Below are positions 1 through 9,066 of a DNA stretch of 64,000 nucleotides, piece by piece (position 1 is the stretch's first letter; every line of letters starts with the position of its first letter). Source of the DNA: Croceicoccus estronivorus (GTDB taxonomy: Bacteria > Pseudomonadota > Alphaproteobacteria > Sphingomonadales > Sphingomonadaceae); contig NZ_JRQQ01000010.1 in NCBI RefSeq assembly GCF_001625325.1, positions 1-64,000 of the forward strand, written 5' to 3'. The position numbers and the translations under genes are program-made. The notes below the pieces were generated by a model. It worked only from the letters and a program-made list of their open reading frames with translations, did not search any database and was not told where the DNA came from.

Positions 1-227
1 GCAGCCTGAACGATGTGGAGTTCCGCAAGGACCCGAACTTCGGGTTTGATGTGCCGGTCGCGGTTCCCGGCGTCGACACCGCGATCCTCGATCCGCGCTC
101 GACCTGGACGGACAAGGACGAATACGACGCCACCGCACAGAAACTCGTCCAGCTCTTCGTCGACAACTTCGCCCAGTTCGAAGACCACGTCGACGATAGC
201 GTCAAACAAGCCGCACCTGCAGCCTGA
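1..227 (+). CDS. pckA: Phosphoenolpyruvate carboxykinase (ATP), C-terminal fragment
   Basis: Only the last 74 or so codons are present; the reading frame is open to the left edge (first full codon at 3) and stops with TGA at 225-227. The residues [13 protein letters not shown] followed by ILDPRSTW and a short acidic tail match the C-terminus of ATP-dependent PEP carboxykinases, which make phosphoenolpyruvate from oxaloacetate in gluconeogenesis. The nucleotide-binding motifs lie outside the window, so the family call rests on this tail alone. An intrinsic terminator follows 23 bp after the stop, so this is the end of its transcript. Confidence 0.85.
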   Translation, partial: SLNDVEFRKDPNFGFDVPVAVPGVDTAILDPRSTWTDKDEYDATAQKLVQLFVDNFAQFEDHVDDSVKQAAPAA

Positions 228-250
228 TTGACAAATTTGATGGGTATCAA

Positions 251-285
251 CGGGTTGGCTGGCACAAGCCCGGCCAACCCGTTTT
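251..285 (+). terminator. Intrinsic terminator of pckA
   Basis: A perfect 9-bp stem (CGGGTTGGC at 251-259 with GCCAACCCG at 273-281), a 13-nt loop and a TTTT run at 282-285. It lies just downstream of the pckA stop codon and ahead of the next gene. Confidence 0.8.
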
Positions 286-375
286 GATTCTGGATCTTTC
301 ACCTTTTGGGCTTGTGACAGGGCACGTTGAGTGCATCATGGGCGTGGCTTCAGAAGGTTTGCAAGGAGTGGTTAG

Positions 376-699
376 ATGAGCATTTTTGACGCAGTTCTGA
401 AAGGCATTGGCGGCGCACCCGACGATGTCGCAAATCTTGCTTCACAGCTTGGTATTGACCCTGCGATGGTGGAAAAGGCGATCGGAGCCCTTGGTCATGC
501 GCACCAGCTTCAGGGCGATACGGTAGATGCCGCTGCTGCGCAGACCGGCCTTTCGAAAGCAACGCTGCAGCAGATCGTTGAAGCTATCGGCGGTGAAGGC
601 TCGCTGATGCAGTTCGCCAACATGCTGGACTTCGACGGCGATGGAAATCCGTTGGACGATATCGCAGGCATGGCGAAAGGCTTGTTCGGCAAGAAATAG
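376..699 (+). CDS. Small conserved protein with a DUF937/YidB-like pattern
   Basis: A 107-aa soluble, Ala/Gly-rich helical protein without signal peptide. AAGGAG at 362-367 supports the ATG at 376. Residues 85-95 read DFDGDGNPLDD, which resembles a DxDxDG calcium-loop and is the kind of ending seen in DUF937/YidB-like proteins. The next gene (905-1402) ends with a degenerate version of the same pattern, so the two may be distant paralogues. Function is unknown. The family assignment is a recollection of pattern, not a search result. Confidence 0.7.
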   Translation: MSIFDAVLKGIGGAPDDVANLASQLGIDPAMVEKAIGALGHAHQLQGDTVDAAAAQTGLSKATLQQIVEAIGGEGSLMQFANMLDFDGDGNPLDDIAGMAKGLFGKK

Positions 700-904
700 G
701 CCACTCTGTCCGAGGGGCTATAAACAAACCTGCCCCATGACAGGACAATTGATCTGAACGTCGGAAGAAAGTGTGAACAGGTCGTCCTGAGGCGTCGCTT
801 ATCTTGCTCAAGCAATTGCGACGTTTCTGGATGGATTATTAAGACCTCGCCGCAATAATCGGGAACAGAAACCGGGTCGCACGGTTTCAGCGGGGGAAAC
901 CGCA

Positions 905-1402
905 ATGAATATACTTGAGACGCTACGCCGCACAGGCGGGCTGTCGGCCATTTCCAACAGGCTGGAGATTTCTCCGGCTGAGTCCGCGCAAGTGGCTGAT
1001 GCCTTTTTGCCTTTTCTTATCGCCGGCTTCCGGCGAGTGTTTGAACGTGCCGGTCAGGATGGCCTCCTTTTCCAATTGGAAAGCCTGGGAGGCGAAGAAA
1101 TGGCCCAGGCGGTTCTCATGCCGCAGGAAATCGCCGGATCGGCAGGGGATGCGGCATTGAGGCTAGCATTCGGATCCCGCGAAGGTGCGCGCAATGTCGA
1201 AGCGCAAGTGCGCGACGTGATCGAACTGGAACCCACAAAATTGCGAGATGCCATGCGATTGCTGGCGATGCTGCTGGGTGGGTATCTCGCGTCCCGGGCG
1301 GAGCGGGAAGAAATCAACGTGACCGACAGCATGGCGACATTGCTGAAACCGAATGGGGACAAGGATCCGCTGGATGCGATCCTTCCCGCGGTTGAGGGCT
1401 AG
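905..1402 (+). CDS. DUF937-like conserved protein
   Basis: A 165-aa protein with a GGGGG ribosome-binding site at 892-896. The N-terminus (residues 5-45, helical, with an LEISPAESAQVADAFLPFL stretch) resembles the repeated helical hairpins of DUF937 proteins. The C-terminus, residues 149-160 (KPNGDKDPLDAI), resembles the end of the 376-699 product but has lost most acidic positions of the loop. No catalytic motif is visible. It is followed after 5 bp by a small membrane-protein gene, so the two are probably cotranscribed. Function unknown. Confidence 0.7.
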   Translation: MNILETLRRTGGLSAISNRLEISPAESAQVADAFLPFLIAGFRRVFERAGQDGLLFQLESLGGEEMAQAVLMPQEIAGSAGDAALRLAFGSREGARNVEAQVRDVIELEPTKLRDAMRLLAMLLGGYLASRAEREEINVTDSMATLLKPNGDKDPLDAILPAVEG

Positions 1403-1407
1403 CCGCG

Positions 1408-1632
1408 ATGGATGCCGTTCTTTCCGTCATGATGCTGACGGCCATTGCCTTGTTGCTGGGCGCGCTGTTTCTATGGCGCCGCGGTGGCAAGCCTGTCCGT
1501 CAGGTGGTGCTGATGGTGATCATGGCGCTGGTGCTGATGGTCAATGTCGCGATCTGGACATTGCCGGATGCCAGTGGAGAGAACCCGCTGGAGCAGGTCG
1601 AGGCTCAACAAGCAGCTCACGGCGACAGTTAA
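1408..1632 (+). CDS. Small two-helix membrane protein
   Basis: A 74-aa protein with two predicted membrane helices (about residues 3-23 and 32-50) separated by a short positively charged loop (WRRGGKPVR), then a polar tail rich in Glu and Gln. By the positive-inside rule the loop should be cytoplasmic. GAGGG at 1394-1398 lies 9 nt before the ATG. It starts 5 bp after the DUF937-like gene, which suggests an operon. No family was recognised. Confidence 0.6.
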   Translation: MDAVLSVMMLTAIALLLGALFLWRRGGKPVRQVVLMVIMALVLMVNVAIWTLPDASGENPLEQVEAQQAAHGDS

Positions 1633-1734
1633 TCACACTCCCCCTGCGTTCGGGCAGGGAAGCGCACCCAGGCCAACCTCCCGCGCTCCGGCAAACATAT
1701 GATTTGACGGAGCCGGGCAAGGTCGATGGTCCGA

Positions 1735-2391
1735 TTACTTGATCGGGCAATCCGGCGAGAGGCGGAAATCGAGATAATTGTCGACCGAAAGCATCAGGTC
1801 TTCCAACTCGTTTTCGAAGAAGTGGTTCGCACGCGGGATCTCGTCGTGGTGGATCGTGATATGTTTCTGCGTGCGCAGTTTATCGACGAGCTTCTGTACT
1901 GCGGACGGCTGTACGACTGTATCGCCCGCACCCTGAACGATGATGCCTGAGGCAGGGCAGGGGGCGAGGAATGAAAAATCATACATGTTCGCGGGCGGAT
2001 TGATCGAAATGAAGCCGCGGATTTCCGGCCTCCGCATGAGTAACTGCATGCCGATCAACGCACCGAAACTGAATCCCGCGATCCAGGTGGTCTGTGCTTC
2101 GGGGTGGATTGACTGCACCCAGTCGAGCGCGGCGGCGGCGTCGGACAATTCACCGATGCCGTTGTCGAAGCTGCCCTGGCTGCGGCCAACACCGCGAAAA
2201 TTGAAACGCAAGGTTGCAAAACCGCGATCGACGAATGTCTTGTAGAGACGTTGGACGATGCGATCGTTCATCGTGCCGCCGCCCTGGGGGTGCGGATGAA
2301 GGATCATGGCCACAGGCGCGCGTGGGCGGGCAGAAGGCTGGAAGCGGCCTTCGAGGCGGCCTTCGGGACCGGGGAAGATGACTGACGGCAT
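1735..2391 (-). CDS. Alpha/beta hydrolase
   Basis: A 218-aa single-domain serine hydrolase. Motifs: HPHP at 32-35 (oxyanion region), nucleophile elbow GFSFG with Ser108, probable acid Asp157 in GAGDTVV, and catalytic His190 in RANHFF. The pattern matches the small COG2945-type hydrolases often found beside Fe-S cluster genes; the substrate is unknown. ATG at 2391 is chosen because the family motif MPSVIFPGPEG begins there and AGGGG lies just upstream. It is divergent from the cysteine desulfurase operon, with about 107 bp between the starts. Confidence 0.85.
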   Translation of the reverse strand: MPSVIFPGPEGRLEGRFQPSARPRAPVAMILHPHPQGGGTMNDRIVQRLYKTFVDRGFATLRFNFRGVGRSQGSFDNGIGELSDAAAALDWVQSIHPEAQTTWIAGFSFGALIGMQLLMRRPEIRGFISINPPANMYDFSFLAPCPASGIIVQGAGDTVVQPSAVQKLVDKLRTQKHITIHHDEIPRANHFFENELEDLMLSVDNYLDFRLSPDCPIK

Positions 2392-2498
2392 GGGTGACCC
2401 CTGAGAATGCGAAAATGTCGCGCGGGTGGCGCGCTGGAAGTGTAGGGCTATATAGTGTCCGTTCCATATTTCGCAATTCCCGTGGACAAGGACCTTTC

Positions 2499-3578
2499 TT
2501 GCGCATCTATTTCGATCACGCCGCGACCACACCGGTCCGGCCCGAAGCCCAGGCCGCAGTGGCGGAAGGCCTGGCGCGCTGGGCCAATCCGTCGAGCCCG
2601 CATGGGGAAGGGCGCGCGGCGCGCGCTGCTCTGGAAGATGCGCGCGTCAGGATCGGAAAAGCACTGGGCTGGAACGGTGAGGTCATTCTGACCAGCGGTG
2701 CCAGCGAAAGTGCGGTTATCGCCTTGACCCGAGCCAAAGGCGGTGCGCGTCTGGCAAGTGCCGTGGAACATGAATCGGTCCTACGCGCCTTGCCTGAGGC
2801 TGGAATACTTCCGGTGATGGCGAATGGTGCATTGGACCTCGAGGCGCTGGGTCAGGCTCTCAATGGGCAAGAGCGCGCGGTTGTCGCCGTCCAGGCCGTG
2901 AATTCGGAAACTGGCAATCGGCAGGACATTCAGGCCATTGCTGCCGTGGTACACGATGCCGGCGGATTGCTGATCGTCGATGCGGCGCAGAGCGCGGGGA
3001 AATGGCCGGTTCCCGCAGAGGCGGATATGGTGATCGTATCCGCGCACAAGCTTGGTGGCCCACCGGGTGTGGGGGCCTTGCTGGTCAAGGACTTCGCGCA
3101 GTTGGAAGCCTCGGGCGGACAGGAGCGTGGCTATCGCCGCGGGACTGAGAACCTGCCTGGCGCGCTTGGCTTCGCGGCAGCTCTGGAAGCTTGCTCGCAG
3201 CCATATTGCGATCCGGCCGTGCTAGCCCCGATTGTCGAAATTCTGGCTCCGGCAATGGGCGAACTGGGAGGGACGCGGCTGGCTACGAGCCTTGCCGATC
3301 CGACCCCCTATGTGGAAGCATTGGCCATGCCGGGGTTGTCGGGTAGCGCGCAGTTGATGCGCTTCGACATGGCAGGCTTTGCCGTGTCGCAAGGCAGTGC
3401 CTGCTCATCCGGCAGTCTGAAACGCAGCCATGTGCTGGAGGCAATGGGGCTGGATACCGATATTGCCGACCGTACGATCCGGGTAAGCTTTGGCTGGAAC
3501 ACCCGGAAAGAGGAGGTGGAGGCTTTCTGCGCTGCCTGGATTGCGATGGCCAGGGATGCGAAGGCTCGCGCCGCATGA
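2499..3578 (+). CDS. Cysteine desulfurase (first of a tandem pair)
   Basis: A PLP enzyme of about 359 aa (NifS/IscS family) that takes sulfur from cysteine for Fe-S clusters and thiolation. Starting at TTG 2499 gives MRIYFDHAATTPV, the usual family N-terminus, with an AAGGAC site just upstream; an in-frame ATG at 2394 would add 35 unrelated residues. Visible residues: His91, the PLP lysine Lys184 in SAHKLGG, and the sulfur-accepting Cys302 in GSACSSGS. All are intact, so it should be active. It overlaps the next desulfurase gene by 4 bp (ATGA), which implies coupled translation. Confidence 0.88.
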   Translation: MRIYFDHAATTPVRPEAQAAVAEGLARWANPSSPHGEGRAARAALEDARVRIGKALGWNGEVILTSGASESAVIALTRAKGGARLASAVEHESVLRALPEAGILPVMANGALDLEALGQALNGQERAVVAVQAVNSETGNRQDIQAIAAVVHDAGGLLIVDAAQSAGKWPVPAEADMVIVSAHKLGGPPGVGALLVKDFAQLEASGGQERGYRRGTENLPGALGFAAALEACSQPYCDPAVLAPIVEILAPAMGELGGTRLATSLADPTPYVEALAMPGLSGSAQLMRFDMAGFAVSQGSACSSGSLKRSHVLEAMGLDTDIADRTIRVSFGWNTRKEEVEAFCAAWIAMARDAKARAA

Positions 3579-4663
3579 TCTATTGCGATTATCAGGCGAC
3601 AACCCCACTGGCACCCGAAGCGCGCGAGGAGATGCTGCGCTGGCTCGACGGGCCAGCCGGCCAGGGTTTCGGCAATCCCCATAGTCCGCATCGTCTTGGC
3701 CGGATGGCGGCGGCGGCAGTGGAATTGGCGCGGGAACGGGTGGCAGCGCTCTGTCCGCCGGGCGGCAGCGTCGTATTTACCGGTTCGGCGACCGAAGCGC
3801 TCAATCTCGCTTTACGGGGCAGCACTGCACCGGGTGACATCCGGCCCGTGGCCGTGTCGGCGATAGAGCACGCGGCTGTCCTCGATACCGCCCATGCGCT
3901 GGGCGGCCCGGTGAATGTCTTGACGGTCGACGCTGCGGGGATGGTGGCTGAGGAGCCTGACCTTGTGCCTGACACCCGTCTTGTGGCCGTTATGCAGGTC
4001 AACAACGAGATCGGTACGATCCAGCCGGTCGAGGCAATAGCCGCGCATGCGAAGCGGATCGGGGCGTTGTTCGTGTGCGATGCCGTGCAAGGGGCGGGGA
4101 AGGTCGCGCCGCCCGCAAATGCCGAAATGATCGCGATTTCCGCGCATAAACTCTATGGTCCGAAAGGCATTGGGGCGCTTTGGGTTCGTGAAGGGGTCGA
4201 ACTCGCGCCGATCGTTACGGGTGGCGGGCAGGAGATGGGTTTGCGTTCAGGCACTCTCAGTCCGGCGCTCTGTGCCGGTTTCGGGATGGCGGCGAAGCTG
4301 GCCTTCGAACAGCAGGAGGCCGACGCGAGGCATGTGGAAACCCTGTGGAAAAGGGCGGGAGAACTTTTCTCGGGCTGGACTCTCAATGGCAGCGCCGAGA
4401 TGCGCTGGCATGGCAATCTCAATCTGCGGCGGGATGGGCTGGATGTGGCGCGGTTGATGGCGGATGTCCGTGATGTGGCATTTTCCGCAGGTTCGGCCTG
4501 TGCCAGTGGTTCAGGAAGGCCGAGCCATGTGCTGAGCGCCATCGGCCTTGACCGGAAACAGGCGAAAAGTTCTATCCGCCTGGGATTTGGGCGCTATTCG
4601 ACCCTTGCGGAAATCGAGGAAGCGGCGGAAAAGATCAATGCAGCCGCTCAGAAACAGGAATGA
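3575..4663 (+). CDS. Cysteine desulfurase (second of a tandem pair, IscS/NFS1-like)
   Basis: A 362-aa desulfurase paralogous to its upstream neighbour but clearly diverged. The N-terminus (CDYQATTPL) resembles mitochondrial NFS1. His99, PLP lysine Lys192 (SAHKLYGPKG) and Cys309 (GSACASGSG) are all present. It overlaps the upstream gene by 4 bp and the downstream ferredoxin gene by 4 bp, so the three are one translationally coupled unit. No IscU/SufE-type scaffold or acceptor is visible in the window, so its sulfur acceptor is unknown. Confidence 0.88.
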   Translation: MIYCDYQATTPLAPEAREEMLRWLDGPAGQGFGNPHSPHRLGRMAAAAVELARERVAALCPPGGSVVFTGSATEALNLALRGSTAPGDIRPVAVSAIEHAAVLDTAHALGGPVNVLTVDAAGMVAEEPDLVPDTRLVAVMQVNNEIGTIQPVEAIAAHAKRIGALFVCDAVQGAGKVAPPANAEMIAISAHKLYGPKGIGALWVREGVELAPIVTGGGQEMGLRSGTLSPALCAGFGMAAKLAFEQQEADARHVETLWKRAGELFSGWTLNGSAEMRWHGNLNLRRDGLDVARLMADVRDVAFSAGSACASGSGRPSHVLSAIGLDRKQAKSSIRLGFGRYSTLAEIEEAAEKINAAAQKQE

Positions 4664-4998
4664 GGATGATCCGGGTCACATTCATCACCGCGAATGGCGA
4701 AAAGGTCCCGGCAGAGGCCGAAGAGGGATCGTGCCTGTTGGACGTAGGCCAAGCGGCGGGGATGCCGCTGGAGGGGACTTGCGAAGGGCAGATGGCCTGT
4801 TCCACATGCCATGTCATCGTGGCAGGTGACTGGTTCGGAAAATTGCCGGAGGCCCGTGAGGAGGAAGAGGATATGCTCGACCTGGCGGCAGGCGTCCAAC
4901 GCACCAGTCGCCTCTCCTGTCAGATCACGTTGACTGCGGATCTGGATGGGCTGGAAGTACGGATACCGCCGGAAAGCCACGATCTGAAGGGTATATAG
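4660..4998 (+). CDS. [2Fe-2S] ferredoxin, adrenodoxin type
   Basis: A 112-aa ferredoxin with cluster ligands Cys41, Cys47, Cys50 and Cys87 (C-x5-C-x2-C-x36-C, the adrenodoxin/Isc-Fdx spacing). Its ATG overlaps the stop of the second cysteine desulfurase, which suggests it supplies electrons for Fe-S cluster assembly. A role as donor to a P450 or Rieske oxygenase is possible for this type, but no such partner is nearby. Soluble and cytoplasmic. Confidence 0.9.
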   Translation: MRMIRVTFITANGEKVPAEAEEGSCLLDVGQAAGMPLEGTCEGQMACSTCHVIVAGDWFGKLPEAREEEEDMLDLAAGVQRTSRLSCQITLTADLDGLEVRIPPESHDLKGI

Positions 4999-5077
4999 CC
5001 AACTATCCCTTCAAACGGTGGATTGCACAAACCTGGCGCTAGAGCGCATCCTGCAGCCCTGCTAGGTCATTCCGATC

Positions 5078-7369
5078 ATGGATACGACCACCACTGACGA
5101 ATCCTCCGATCCGTTCGACGCCATTGTCGATGCCCCGTTCGATTCCGCCCTGTCGGAACGATATCTGGTCTATGCGCTGTCGACGATCACCGCTCGTTCG
5201 CTGCCGGATTTGCGCGACGGATTGAAGCCCGTCCACCGCAGGCTGTTGTGGGCCATGCGTCAGTTGAAACTGGACCCGAGCCAGGCGTTCAAGAAATCGG
5301 CGCGCGTGGTGGGTGACGTAATCGGTAAATACCACCCTCATGGCGACCAGTCGGTCTATGACGCGATGGTTCGCCTCGCGCAGGATTTCGCGCTGCGCTA
5401 TCCGTTGGTCGAGGGGCAGGGCAATTTCGGCAATATCGATGGCGATAATGCCGCAGCCTACCGTTATACCGAGGCGCGGCTGACGCCCACGGCAATCCGC
5501 CTGATGGCGGGGCTGGACGAAGGCACGGTCGATTTCATCCCGACGTATAATGGGGAGGAGGAAGAACCGGAGATATTCCCCGGCCTGTTCCCGAACCTGC
5601 TGGCCAATGGGGCCAGCGGGATTGCGGTCGGCATGGCAACCAACATCCCCAGCCACAATGTGGCCGAGATCGTCGATGCCACGCTGGAACTGGTCGATAA
5701 CCCCCATGTCGAACACAGCCGCCTTATGGAACTGTTCCAGGGGCCGGATTTCCCCACTGGCGGCGTTGTCGTCGACAGTCCGGAAACGATTGCGGCGGCA
5801 TACGAGACGGGGCGCGGCTCCTTCCGCGTGCGCGGGCGCTTCCGTGCGGATGAGGCTGACAAGGAAGAGGATCGCGAGGCGGGGATAGAGCGGCTGGGCG
5901 GCGGGCAATATCAGCTCGTCATCTCCGAGATCCCCTACATGGTGCAGAAGGGCAAGCTGATCGAACAGATTGCCCAACTGATCGCGGATCGCAAACTGCC
6001 GATCCTGGAGGATGTACGTGACGAGAGTGACGAACATATCCGTATCGTGCTGGTGCCCAAGAGCAGGAATGTCGATCCGGAACTGCTCAAGGAAAGCGTT
6101 TACAAGCTGACCGATCTCGAAACGCGTTTCGGCCTCAATCTCAATGTGCTCGATGCCACGCGCACGCCCATGGTCATGGGATTGAAGGAATTGCTGGCTA
6201 ACTGGATCGCCAGCCAGATCGACATTCTCCAGCGCCGCAGCCAGCATCGGCTGGACAAGATCGCCGCACGACTGGAGCTGGTCGAAGGCTATATCGTCGC
6301 TTTCCTCAACCTCGACCGGATCATCGAAATCATCCGGACGGAGGATGAGCCGAAATCCGTGATGATGGCGGAATTCAACCTGACCGACCGCCAGGCCGAA
6401 GCGATCCTCAACATGCGTTTGCGCAGCTTGCGCAAGCTGGAGGAAATGGAGCTGCGCCAGGAACGGGACGACCTGCTGGCGGAACGTGACGAACTGGAAA
6501 AGCTGCTGGCCAGCCCCGCACGGCAACGGACCCGGTTGAAACGCGACCTTGGCCAGTTGCGCAAGGAATATGCGGAGGACACGCCGCTCGGCCGCCGTCG
6601 CACGACGATTGCCGAAGCCGCGCCGACTGTCGAATTCAGCATGGACGCGATGATTGAAAAGGAGCCGGTCACGGTGATCCTTTCGCAACGCGGCTGGATT
6701 CGCGCGGCGAAGGGTCATGTCGCGCTCGATTCCGATTTCAAGTTCAAGGAAGGCGATGGGCCGGCCTTCGCGCTTCACGCCCAGACGACGGACAAGCTGT
6801 TGATCGCGGCGGACAATGGCCGCTTCTACACCCTGGGTGCGGACAAGCTGCCGGGCGCACGCGGTTTTGGCGAGCCGATCCGGACAATGGTCGACATCGA
6901 TGCAGACGCGCAGATCGTGAGCGTGCTGGTCTATCGGTCCAAGGGGCAGGTTCTGGCTGCCAGCAGTGCGGGCAAGGGCTTCGCTGCGGAGATGGACGAG
7001 CTGCTCGCCGAAACGCGCAAGGGCCGCCAGGTGATGAACGTAAAGGCTGGGGTGAAGCTTGCGGTCGTGCGCGAGATTGCCCCGGAGCACGATCACGTCG
7101 CGGTTGTTGGCGACAATCGCAAGCTGGTGATCTTCGCGCTCGAAGAATTGCCGCTGCTCGCACGTGGGCAGGGCGTGGCGCTACAACGGTATCGGGACGG
7201 CGGGTTGTCCGATGCGGTCACGCTCAAGCTGGAGGATGGCCTCAGCTGGACCATGGGTGGTGAGACGGGCCGCACCCGCACTGAAAAGGATATGATGTTG
7301 TGGAAGGTGGCCCGTGGCGCTGCCGGGCGTTTGCCCCCCACCGGGTTCCCGCGCGACAACAAGTTCTAG
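5078..7369 (+). CDS. parC: DNA topoisomerase IV subunit A
   Basis: A 763-aa type IIA topoisomerase subunit, which cuts and religates DNA with ParE to decatenate chromosomes. The catalytic tyrosine is Tyr130 in RYTEARL. The length and the weak C-terminal beta-pinwheel fit ParC better than GyrA. The quinolone-determining segment (residues 86-96) has Gln91 and Asp95 where E. coli ParC has Ser80 and Glu84. A long coiled-coil segment spans about 395-480. A strong dyad hairpin follows the stop. Confidence 0.92.
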   Translation: MDTTTTDESSDPFDAIVDAPFDSALSERYLVYALSTITARSLPDLRDGLKPVHRRLLWAMRQLKLDPSQAFKKSARVVGDVIGKYHPHGDQSVYDAMVRLAQDFALRYPLVEGQGNFGNIDGDNAAAYRYTEARLTPTAIRLMAGLDEGTVDFIPTYNGEEEEPEIFPGLFPNLLANGASGIAVGMATNIPSHNVAEIVDATLELVDNPHVEHSRLMELFQGPDFPTGGVVVDSPETIAAAYETGRGSFRVRGRFRADEADKEEDREAGIERLGGGQYQLVISEIPYMVQKGKLIEQIAQLIADRKLPILEDVRDESDEHIRIVLVPKSRNVDPELLKESVYKLTDLETRFGLNLNVLDATRTPMVMGLKELLANWIASQIDILQRRSQHRLDKIAARLELVEGYIVAFLNLDRIIEIIRTEDEPKSVMMAEFNLTDRQAEAILNMRLRSLRKLEEMELRQERDDLLAERDELEKLLASPARQRTRLKRDLGQLRKEYAEDTPLGRRRTTIAEAAPTVEFSMDAMIEKEPVTVILSQRGWIRAAKGHVALDSDFKFKEGDGPAFALHAQTTDKLLIAADNGRFYTLGADKLPGARGFGEPIRTMVDIDADAQIVSVLVYRSKGQVLAASSAGKGFAAEMDELLAETRKGRQVMNVKAGVKLAVVREIAPEHDHVAVVGDNRKLVIFALEELPLLARGQGVALQRYRDGGLSDAVTLKLEDGLSWTMGGETGRTRTEKDMMLWKVARGAAGRLPPTGFPRDNKF

Positions 7370-7390
7370 GCAAATTATGGAAATTGCGGA

Positions 7391-7422
7391 GGGGCCGGAT
7401 GCGATAACGAGCATCCGGCCCC
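7391..7422. terminator. Bidirectional hairpin between parC and the convergent gene
   Basis: A perfect 12-bp stem (GGGGCCGGATGC 7391-7402 and its complement 7411-7422) with an 8-nt loop, sitting between two convergent genes. U-tracts are poor on both sides, so termination may be only partly intrinsic. Confidence 0.6.
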
Positions 7423-7429
7423 TTCCAAA

Positions 7430-7966
7430 TCAGCCGCCAGCCTGCTGCGACAACGCGTCGCTCAATGCCTGGGCGGTGAAACGCACGATCAGCCCCTGGC
7501 CGTCGGTCGCGAAATATTCGCGCTTGAGAGTGACCGGCTTGCCCGAATAGTCGATGACCACGTTGCCTTCTTCGAGCTTGGTGACACTGCCCAGCGCAAC
7601 GCCGTCCACGCTGCGTACCGCGGCGCCAACCTGCAAGGCAGCGTCGAGTGCGGCCGCGGCCTTGGCTGCTGCTGCTTCTACGGCAGAGTCCAGTTCGGCC
7701 TTGGTGGCGCCGATCATCGGGCCGTTCGGGCCGTCAGCGAAAGATGCGGCACCCAAGGTTGCCTTGTTCGTGCCGGTATCGATAATCACGACATCGTCGC
7801 GGATTTCGGCAATCGTGCCTACCACTTCACCCTGCGGGTCATAGACCGTCGCACCGGCAGTGAGCGTTGCCCCCTGGTTCGCTTCTGCCGGCGCCTGAGC
7901 CCATGCGGAGGCAGGAACGCCAGCCGTGGCAAGCGCCGCGATTGCGGCCAGTTTAGAAAATTTCAT
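7430..7966 (-). CDS. Exported protein with two PRC-barrel-like repeats
   Basis: A 178-aa protein with a clear signal peptide (MKFSKLAAIAALATAGVPAS, cleavage near AWA-QAP), so periplasmic or outer-membrane associated. Two repeats are visible: a G-x-x-V-x-D-x-G-x-x-(L/V)-G-x-(V/I) segment in each half (around residues 39-70 and 115-150), separated by an Ala-rich helix of repeated AAAAKAAAALDAAL type. The repeats resemble PRC-barrel strands. ATG at 7966 is preceded by GGAG. Function unknown. Confidence 0.72.
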   Translation of the reverse strand: MKFSKLAAIAALATAGVPASAWAQAPAEANQGATLTAGATVYDPQGEVVGTIAEIRDDVVIIDTGTNKATLGAASFADGPNGPMIGATKAELDSAVEAAAAKAAAALDAALQVGAAVRSVDGVALGSVTKLEEGNVVIDYSGKPVTLKREYFATDGQGLIVRFTAQALSDALSQQAGG

Positions 7967-8415
7967 TATATACTCCAATACGTTACCTTCAGGACTTCCA
8001 TGCCGAAAGGAAACGGGTCTGAGCGCGGGAGTGGTGCGCTGTGTGGCGACGGCGAGAGATGCGGTCACCTGGCAGCATATTGCCGCCGTAAGGGGTGGAA
8101 GCGGGCGCAATGCCCGGCTCCATGCGGAAAGTCGTTCCAGCACAGTTGCTGGACACACCACCCTGCCAATGCAGGACAGCCCGCAAACCCGTTCCGTTCT
8201 GACAAGGGACCTGTCCCATCATTGGCGGTGAATGGCAACCGTAAATGGCGGAAAAACGTAACTTGATGGAGGTGAGGGGCATTGCATGGAACACTTACCG
8301 CTGTTGGGAAGGTGAGACCCAGCCATTGACTCCTTCGTTCATTGTTAGCCTAAGCGTAATCCCCTTTTTGACCCACAATTCACCATTCTGGGGTAAGACC
8401 CTGAAGTCTAGCTGC
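7967..8415. other. 449-bp gene-free stretch
   Basis: No convincing coding frame, tRNA or known RNA was found on either strand. It contains one perfect 7-bp hairpin (TCCAGCA at 8136-8142 pairing with 8147-8153, CAGT loop) and must carry the promoter of the exported repeat protein near 7970-8030. The rest looks like non-coding spacer next to an accessory gene. Confidence 0.5.
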
Positions 8416-9066
8416 TCATTTCCAAAGGTCGGCGCGCATCTGGTTCACTACGGCGAAACGTTGGAATGGCAGGCGCGCCTTTCGCTTTGTGACGGTGGCG
8501 TTGAGATCGCCCAACGCGTTGCCAAGCTGGCTCCTTGTAACGTCGCACACTTGGCCTACGATCACCTCCTTAAGCGCCAGGTCGGCATCGAAATCCCGAA
8601 ACCAAAGACCGGTCTCCGCATCACGATCCTCCAACGCAACGAACAACCTGACCTCATTTTCGTAACGCCAATGACTGAATTTCGTGCTGGCTACTGTTCG
8701 CATCAATGCCTTAGCGTCGGGGCCTTCGAGCAATGCCCGATCAATCGGCAATCGCTTCCGACTATAGGCTACCCTTGTGAGGAGGTCGTCTGGAACGTCG
8801 AAGCCTAGGCACATACCGTGGTGGCGCTCGGCGTAATGACTCCATTGTACCGGATTTCGCCAACTGCGGCTGAAACAAAGCATGCCGGCCAGCTGAGACA
8901 TTTGGGATTTCATCGCTTGAAATGCCTGCCGCAACTCAGGATCGCGGAGCGACAGCGCAAACATTTCGAATGGGCCGTTTAGATCATCGAGTGTCGCGAT
9001 TTTGAGACGACGTTGGTTAATGTTCTCCAGCCCATATTTGCGGTCTAGGAAGTGATAAACTCTCAT
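8416..9066 (-). CDS. DUF2971 family protein
   Basis: A 216-aa soluble protein. The pattern MRVYHFLDRKYGLENI near the start, the central S-R-S-W-R-N-P-x-Q-W-SHYAERHHGMCLGF stretch and the later FSHWRYENEVRLF motif are characteristic of DUF2971. The biochemical role is not established; the family is scattered and often found in accessory regions. ATG at 9066 is chosen because a GGGGGG site is just upstream and the family motif begins there. It is flanked by gene-poor DNA (449 bp downstream, about 250 bp upstream). Confidence 0.75.
   Translation of the reverse strand: MRVYHFLDRKYGLENINQRRLKIATLDDLNGPFEMFALSLRDPELRQAFQAMKSQMSQLAGMLCFSRSWRNPVQWSHYAERHHGMCLGFDVPDDLLTRVAYSRKRLPIDRALLEGPDAKALMRTVASTKFSHWRYENEVRLFVALEDRDAETGLWFRDFDADLALKEVIVGQVCDVTRSQLGNALGDLNATVTKRKARLPFQRFAVVNQMRADLWK

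Noticed and set aside
5039-7096. Long open frame (685 codons) opposite parC
   Set aside because: It is the antisense shadow of a GC-rich gene; composition is Arg/His/Gln-rich, with no motif, and parC is certain.
8245-8808. Plus-strand frame opposite the DUF2971 gene
   Set aside because: DUF2971 motifs on the minus strand are clear; the plus frame has no family pattern.
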